This document shows, one piece after another, positions 1 to 3,438 of a stretch of 6,128 bases of DNA (positions within the stretch are counted from its first letter, which is position 1; the number at the start of each line of letters is the position of its first letter). The notes under the pieces were generated by a model. The model saw only the letters and a program-made list of their open reading frames with translations, was not told the origin of the DNA and made no database searches. The position numbers were made by a program, and so were the translations under genes. The DNA comes from Bacteroidales bacterium (GTDB lineage: Bacteria > Bacteroidota > Bacteroidia > Bacteroidales > UBA932), in NCBI GenBank assembly GCA_004552115.1, contig SFPH01000157.1, positions 1 through 6,128 of the forward strand, in the 5' to 3' direction.

Positions 1-904
1 CGCGGCTTTGAATTTTTCCTGGAACGGACTTTCTCTCAAGGCGGAATATGCCGCCAAGGGCAAGGACCTGTATTCGGAAACTGCCACTGGCGCTCATATC
101 GGTGCCGCCATATATGCCGAGGCAATATACGGCATTGGCGGATTCAGCGCATCGGCCCACTTCAGAATCCTCGACCATATGGGTACAATGAGTTCCCTCT
201 ATGGCAAGGGTACAGGAAACAGCCTGAGCTATCTCCCTGCCCTGACCAGGCAGTACCACTACATGCTTGCCAACCTGAATCCATATCAGGTCAACGGCCG
301 CGGGGAGTGTGCAGTGCAGCTTGACCTCTTCTACACCCTGCGCAGCAGAAGTGACAGGAACAAGTACTGGATTTTCAGGGCAAATGCATCCTCAGCTTTC
401 ACCATTGACAGGATGCAGAGCGACAACGGCGAGAGGAGACTTCTCTGGATGGACCTCAATGCCGATGCCGAATGCCATTGGAACAGGCAGCTCCGGACGA
501 CGTTCCTGTATTCCCGTCAGGAATGGAGCCCGAGCCACGGTTATGAGGAAGGCACTTACGCCTCCAATATTTTCGTAGCCGATGCCCAGTACAAATTCAA
601 TAAGAAGTACGCATTGCGCGGAGAACTTCAGTACCTGTACTCCAAGGATTACGAGCGTGACTGGGTAGCAGCTCTCGCCGAGTTTACCTTTGCCCCGCAG
701 TGGAGCATCTATGCTACGGAAATGTACAATCTAGGGGAGACGAAGAAGCATTATTATACTGCAGGAGTCAGCTGGTCAAAGGGAAAGACCCGGGTTCAGC
801 TCAGTTACGGACGCAACCGCGCCGGCTATCTCTGCTCCGGAGGCGTATGCAGGTACAGCCCGGCATATACGGGTGTGAACCTGCTCCTGACAGCAGCATT
901 CTGA
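1..904 (+). CDS. DUF6029-like outer-membrane beta-barrel protein, 3' part
   Basis: The frame is open from base 2 to the TGA at 902-904 (300 residues). The first possible start is a TTG at base 8, which I do not accept: the codons before it are also open and the protein begins in mid-domain (A-A-L-N-F-S-W), so the true start lies upstream of the window. The protein is full of alternating aromatic/polar strands separated by short turns, such as NKKYALRGELQYLYS and WSIYATEMYNLGETKKHYY, and it ends in LLLTAAF with a terminal Phe. This is typical of outer-membrane barrels. Near the C-terminus, YGRNRAGYLCSGGVCRYSPA with a Cys-Ser-Gly-Gly-Val-Cys segment resembles the conserved end of Bacteroidota DUF6029 proteins, from memory of that family. 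Those proteins are commonly encoded beside Omp28-type lipoproteins, as here. The biochemical function is unknown; a role in the outer membrane is inferred. The family call is moderately sure, the barrel call surer. Confidence 0.75.
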   Translation, partial: AALNFSWNGLSLKAEYAAKGKDLYSETATGAHIGAAIYAEAIYGIGGFSASAHFRILDHMGTMSSLYGKGTGNSLSYLPALTRQYHYMLANLNPYQVNGRGECAVQLDLFYTLRSRSDRNKYWIFRANASSAFTIDRMQSDNGERRLLWMDLNADAECHWNRQLRTTFLYSRQEWSPSHGYEEGTYASNIFVADAQYKFNKKYALRGELQYLYSKDYERDWVAALAEFTFAPQWSIYATEMYNLGETKKHYYTAGVSWSKGKTRVQLSYGRNRAGYLCSGGVCRYSPAYTGVNLLLTAAF

Positions 905-938
905 TGCTTGGGAAACTACTGTAATAATTTGTAATACC

Positions 939-2090
939 ATGAACAACAGATATAAAGGCTTATTTTTAGGCTCATTGCTCTCCCTCCTCGGATTCTGCTC
1001 CTGCAGCCTGACTGGAGAAGAGTTCTGCACGAGTGGCGGAACCGGCGGAGAGGAGGCGGGGAATATGGAACTTACACTGGCTCTGGACCCTACGGTTATT
1101 TCCGCTGACGGAAGCAGCAGCACCCGCCTCGTTGTGAAGTTCGGCGGCGTTGAAGTCGAAGACATTGAGTCGGTGACCGTATATCAGGTGGACAAGGACG
1201 AAAAGAATGTGCAGATTTCATTGCCGGATCTGCACTTCTCCACTTCCACTCCGGGAAGCTATACTTTCTGGGTGACATACAAGTCCAGGCTCAGCAACAA
1301 GGCTACGGTATTGGCCGTTTCTCCTTCATTGGAGATTCCGGGCCTTCCTGAAGACCCGCAGCCGCTCAGCCTCTCCTTCCAGAAGCGCGTCTTCATCACC
1401 CAGTTCACCGGAACCGGCTGCGGCTATTGTCCTGGAATGATAAACCTTCTCCGCAGCTTCAAGGCTCAGGAAGCATATCAGGGCAAGTTTGTGATAGCGG
1501 CCTGCCATACCTACAACTCCAGCGACCCGATGTATCTGGCGCAGCATACGAGCATTGCCTCAGGTGTTTCCGGCTATCCTTCAGTGATGCTTGACCTGAA
1601 TGCCTCGACTATGATGAACACCGTTGACATTTCTTTGTTCAACAGGGTAATCGACGGCCAGCTGTCCATTGCTCCGGCTGCGGGAATCTGCGCGACTTCG
1701 GTCGCCGAGGGTTCGCAGTTCGTCGTCAATGCGGGTGTGAAGGTTGCCGGCGAGGGCAAGTACTATGTTGCCGCCTGGCTCCTCGAAGACGGAATTGAGG
1801 CCAAGCAGTCCAATTACGGCTTTAGCGGGGATTTCTCAATTCACGACAATGCCGTCAGGGAAATTCTCGGCTATAACCAGAGCAAGAAGAAGTATATCGG
1901 ATTCGAGCACGATGCCATGCCGGGTGAAATCTTCACGGAGGAGTTCCGCTTCTCTCTTACTGAAGGCTGGAAACTTGAGAATACCCACGTTGTGGTATAT
2001 GTTTGCGTACAGAGAGGCACACAGTACGTTGTCAACAATGTGATTGACGTACGTCCTAACGAGACTCTCGCATTCGAGTACTCGGAATAG
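939..2090 (+). CDS. Omp28-type lipoprotein with thioredoxin-like domain
   Basis: This 383-residue protein is complete. Residues 1-22 form a lipoprotein signal: basic MNNRYK, a hydrophobic stretch, then GFCSC, with Cys22 the more likely lipidated residue (Cys20 is possible). Acidic residues follow soon after (SLTGEE), weakly resembling the Bacteroidota surface-export signal. Residues about 40-130 look like an Ig/Big-like beta domain (ISADGSSSTRLVVKFGG, then GSYTFWVTYKS). Residues about 150-260 form a thioredoxin-like domain: VFITQFTGTGCGYCPGM carries Cys161-Gly-Tyr-Cys164, and GYPS places a likely cis-proline at Pro214. This is the arrangement of Omp28-related outer-membrane lipoproteins. The remaining 120 residues are beta-rich and end in FEYSE. 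Both CxxC cysteines are present, so thiol-disulfide activity is possible but not proven. The ATG at 939 is chosen because it directly precedes the signal peptide; its leader is A/T-rich with no Shine-Dalgarno, usual for Bacteroidota. It lies 34 nt after the barrel gene with no terminator between, suggesting one operon. Confidence 0.85.
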   Translation: MNNRYKGLFLGSLLSLLGFCSCSLTGEEFCTSGGTGGEEAGNMELTLALDPTVISADGSSSTRLVVKFGGVEVEDIESVTVYQVDKDEKNVQISLPDLHFSTSTPGSYTFWVTYKSRLSNKATVLAVSPSLEIPGLPEDPQPLSLSFQKRVFITQFTGTGCGYCPGMINLLRSFKAQEAYQGKFVIAACHTYNSSDPMYLAQHTSIASGVSGYPSVMLDLNASTMMNTVDISLFNRVIDGQLSIAPAAGICATSVAEGSQFVVNAGVKVAGEGKYYVAAWLLEDGIEAKQSNYGFSGDFSIHDNAVREILGYNQSKKKYIGFEHDAMPGEIFTEEFRFSLTEGWKLENTHVVVYVCVQRGTQYVVNNVIDVRPNETLAFEYSE

Positions 2091-2123
2091 TTGCGCTGCC
2101 TTCAGTGCAATCTGACATATTAT

Positions 2124-2172
2124 TGAGGCTGCAGGCCGCTGTAATGGCGATTTGCAGCCTCATCCGTCTTTT
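2124..2172 (+). terminator. Probable rho-independent terminator of the barrel-lipoprotein operon
   Basis: TGAGGCTGCA (2124-2133) pairs perfectly with TGCAGCCTCA (2153-2162), giving a 10-bp stem with a 19-nt loop, 34 nt after the lipoprotein stop codon. A short T-rich stretch, CTTTT at 2168-2172, follows after 5 nt. The stem is strong but the T tract is short and slightly displaced, so termination is likely rather than certain. The T tract lies inside the first copy of the downstream direct repeat. Confidence 0.6.
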
Positions 2173-2255
2173 GGCCGTAAGCATCCGATGAGGTGCATAG
2201 CCTGGCCCGTCTTTTGGACATAAGCATCCGATGGAGTGCAGATTGTAGCCTGGCC
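2165..2255. repeat. Direct duplication, about 43-bp period
   Basis: Copy 1 is 2165-2207 and copy 2 is 2208-2255. Each begins CGTCTTTTGG, continues with TAAGCATCCGATG, then a GTGCA, and ends in TAGCCTGGCC (2198-2207 and 2246-2255). Copy 2 has a 5-nt insertion (GATTG) before the TAGCCTGGCC end and a few substitutions. The copies directly abut, so this is a tandem duplication. The first copy overlaps the T tract of the terminator. No coding sense is evident. Confidence 0.85.
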
Positions 2256-2270
2256 CAGGCGCTCTATCCG

Positions 2271-2309
2271 CAAACCCTGTCCACAAACCCTGTCAGCAAA
2301 CCCTGTTCA
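2271..2309. repeat. Three tandem 13-bp repeats, CAAACCCTGT plus 3 nt
   Basis: CAAACCCTGT occurs exactly at 2271-2280, 2284-2293 and 2297-2306, each followed by a different trinucleotide (CCA, CAG, TCA). A decayed fourth copy, CAACCGACTG, starts at 2310 in phase. The strict 13-bp period resembles small iterons, but no replication gene or other origin feature is present, so I call it only a tandem repeat. Confidence 0.85.
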
Positions 2310-2507
2310 CAACCGACTGCGGCAGTATCCCCGCTCTCTGGTGTTTGCGCGAAGCTGTTGGGCGAAGATGTTGGCCGAACCATCCGCGCTGAGGCCCGAA
2401 ACCGTGGAAGGTTCATATCTCAGAAGCGCACCTTCCATGTTAATGCTCCATTTCGCGGACGGTTCCATTCTCCAAGACCGAACCCTCCACGCTGAAGCCC
2501 GGAATTG

Positions 2508-2670
2508 TGGAAGGTTCATCCTCCAGAGCGGAACCCTCCACGCTGAAGCCCGAAACCGTGGAAGGTTCCATTCCCCAGACCCGAACCCTCCACGCTTTAG
2601 GCCTGAATCACGGACAGTTCGATGTAAACAGAACCAACCTTCCACGCGGAGACTCGATATCACGGACGGT
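2508..2670. repeat. Higher-order duplication in the array, copy A
   Basis: This 163-bp segment matches 2749-2911 at a constant offset of 241, with 7 mismatches by eye. The last 89 bp (2582-2670) are identical to 2823-2911. It spans three right arms and four left-arm sites, including the divergent pair around GATGTAAACAGAACCAACC. Such a long identical stretch inside otherwise varied units points to recent duplication or gene conversion. Confidence 0.9.
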
Positions 2671-2748
2671 CCATGTCTCAGAAGCGCACCTTCCATGGGA
2701 CGGTTCCATTCTTCAGAGTCGAACCCTCCACGAAAACGCCCCGCATCA

Positions 2749-2911
2749 TGGAAGGTTCATCCTCCAGAGTGGAACCCTCCACGCTGAGGCCCGAAATCGT
2801 GGAAGGTTCCATTCCGCAGGGTCGAACCCTCCACGCTTTAGGCCTGAATCACGGACAGTTCGATGTAAACAGAACCAACCTTCCACGCGGAGACTCGATA
2901 TCACGGACGGT
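2749..2911. repeat. Higher-order duplication in the array, copy B
   Basis: This is the partner of 2508-2670. Similarity resumes beyond it at a different offset: 2721-2818 matches 2928-3025 at an offset of 207. Copy B has therefore lost about 34 bp, one arm pair (the segment with CAGAAGCGCACCTTCCATG at 2679-2697), relative to copy A. This is what unequal recombination between two ACGGACGGT-type left arms would produce. Confidence 0.88.
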
Positions 2912-3017
2912 TCCATTCTCCAAGAACGAACCTTCCACGAAAACGCCCCGCATCATGGAAGGTTCAGCATCCAGAGCGGAACCATCCGCGCTGAAGCCCG
3001 AAATCGTGGAAGGTTCC

Positions 3018-3082
3018 ATTCCCCAGACCAATTCCCCAGACCAATTCCCCAGACCAATTCCCCAGACCCATTCTCCAGGCTC
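3018..3082. repeat. Five tandem 13-bp repeats, ATTCCCCAGACCA type
   Basis: Units start at 3018, 3031, 3044, 3057 and 3070. The first three are identical, the fourth ends in CCC, and the fifth is ATTCTCCAGGCTC. A shortened sixth (GTCCCCCAGACCC) follows and leads into a last right arm at 3096-3109 (GAACCCCTCCGCTG). The unit equals the 13-nt spacer found between arms elsewhere (for example 2570-2582), so this is the array's own spacer expanded in place, probably by replication slippage. Confidence 0.92.
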
Positions 3083-3267
3083 GTCCCCCAGACCCGAACC
3101 CCTCCGCTGTCTGATCCAGTCCCGTCAATTCAATATGCCGGTTGGCATGGAACTTACCACTAGCTCCGCTCGGCAGGATACTGCTCCTCTCAGCACGATA
3201 CTTCCCGACAAAAAGCCGGCGATCCCTGCAACATTCGTCACCTCCGCTCCTGTTGGGGCGATGGACA

Positions 3268-3311
3268 ATCCGGCACTGTCCCGGGCATTATCCGGCACTG
3301 CCCAAGGCAAT
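3268..3311. repeat. Two tandem 22-bp repeats starting ATCCGGCACTG
   Basis: ATCCGGCACTG occurs exactly at 3268-3278 and 3290-3300. The second halves are related but diverged (TCCCGGGCATT against CCCAAGGCAAT). The CCGGGCATT of the first unit recurs at 3346-3354 inside the next repeat family, so the two families seem to have grown from shared pieces. Confidence 0.75.
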
Positions 3312-3385
3312 GCAGATGAACATACAGTTGGTATTCTTCTGGGCCCCGGGCATTGCAGATGAACATGCAGTGGTATTCTTCTCGG
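3307..3385. repeat. Direct repeat, 43-bp period, just upstream of the mannosidase promoter
   Basis: Copy 1 (3307-3342) and copy 2 (3350-3385) share GCAGATGAACAT, then CAG, then TGGTATTCTTCT, with one single-base indel and a few substitutions, separated by CCCCGGG-rich DNA. Copy 2 ends 8 nt before the TAAATTTG promoter element and covers the expected -33 region, so the repeat could carry regulator sites. That role is inference. Confidence 0.85.
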
Positions 3386-3393
3386 ATTTTCAC

Positions 3394-3401
3394 TAAATTT
3401 G
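3394..3401 (+). promoter_or_regulatory. Bacteroidota-type -7 promoter element for the mannosidase gene
   Basis: TAAATTTG matches the Bacteroidota sigma-ABfr -7 consensus TAnnTTTG exactly. The -33 partner is weak: GTGG at 3370-3373 lies 20 nt upstream, where TTTG would be expected. The predicted start would be near 3408, giving a leader of about 30 nt that is A/T-rich and lacks a Shine-Dalgarno, which suits this phylum. Confidence 0.55.
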
Positions 3402-3438
3402 CAGTTCCTGATGATTATCATACTAAACTTCAACTATA

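Larger units (their letters stand above)
2377..3109. repeat. Array of alternating complementary arms (hairpin-repeat array), 51-52 bp unit
   Basis: Two complementary arms alternate along about 730 bp. The left arm, TGGAAGGTTC or a variant, begins at about 2404, 2455, 2507, 2558, 2610, 2662, 2697, 2748, 2799, 2851, 2903, 2955 and 3006; seven copies keep the exact 10-mer. The right arm, GAACCCTCCACG or a variant, begins at about 2377, 2428, 2480, 2531, 2583, 2631, 2686, 2721, 2772, 2824, 2872, 2928, 2979 and 3096; six copies are exact. Left-to-right spacers are mostly 13 nt (ATYCTCCAGAGYG-like). Right-to-left spacers are about 15 nt (CTGAAGCCCGAAATC-like, or CTTTAGGCCTGAATC, CGGAGACTCGATATC and AAAACGCCCCGCATC). 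Best arm pairs match at 11 of 12 positions, and each arm can pair with the neighbour on either side. The unit length is not a multiple of three and the duplication offset (241) shifts the frame, so the long open frames through the block are not credible genes. It is not a CRISPR, because the spacers are themselves repeated. The function is unknown. Confidence 0.9.
3110..3438. other. Non-coding stretch with small repeats upstream of the mannosidase
   Basis: No convincing gene is seen. Open frames on both strands here lack recognisable domains, have no good leader, and run across the repeats. The stretch holds a small hairpin (ATGCC-GGTT-GGCAT, 3135-3148), a 22-bp duplication at 3268-3311, a direct repeat at 3307-3385 and the promoter candidate at 3394-3401. 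The part from about 3150 to 3265 shows nothing I can name. Confidence 0.6.

Noticed and set aside
8..10. TTG start codon of the barrel gene
   Set aside because: The frame stays open to the window edge and the protein starts in mid-domain without a signal peptide, so the true start is upstream.
924..933. Promoter directly before the lipoprotein gene (TAATTTG near 925-931)
   Set aside because: It is one base short of TAnnTTTG and too close to the ATG for a normal leader; co-transcription with the barrel gene is simpler.
2307..2696. Minus-strand gene through the array
   Set aside because: Its translation is only the reverse reading of the hairpin arms (EGWF, ADGS and similar) with no domain and no promoter.
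2377..3109. CRISPR array
   Set aside because: Spacing is regular, but the intervening sequences are themselves repeated in a few types, the repeat arms are only 10-12 nt, and no cas gene is present.
2507..3163. Repeat-rich protein gene on the + strand
   Set aside because: The same peptide motifs occur in more than one frame, repeat periods of 51, 52 and 241 do not keep a frame, and no signal, domain or leader supports translation.
3125..3433. Small minus-strand gene upstream of the mannosidase
   Set aside because: It has no recognisable domain, it crosses two direct-repeat families and would overlap the mannosidase promoter candidate.
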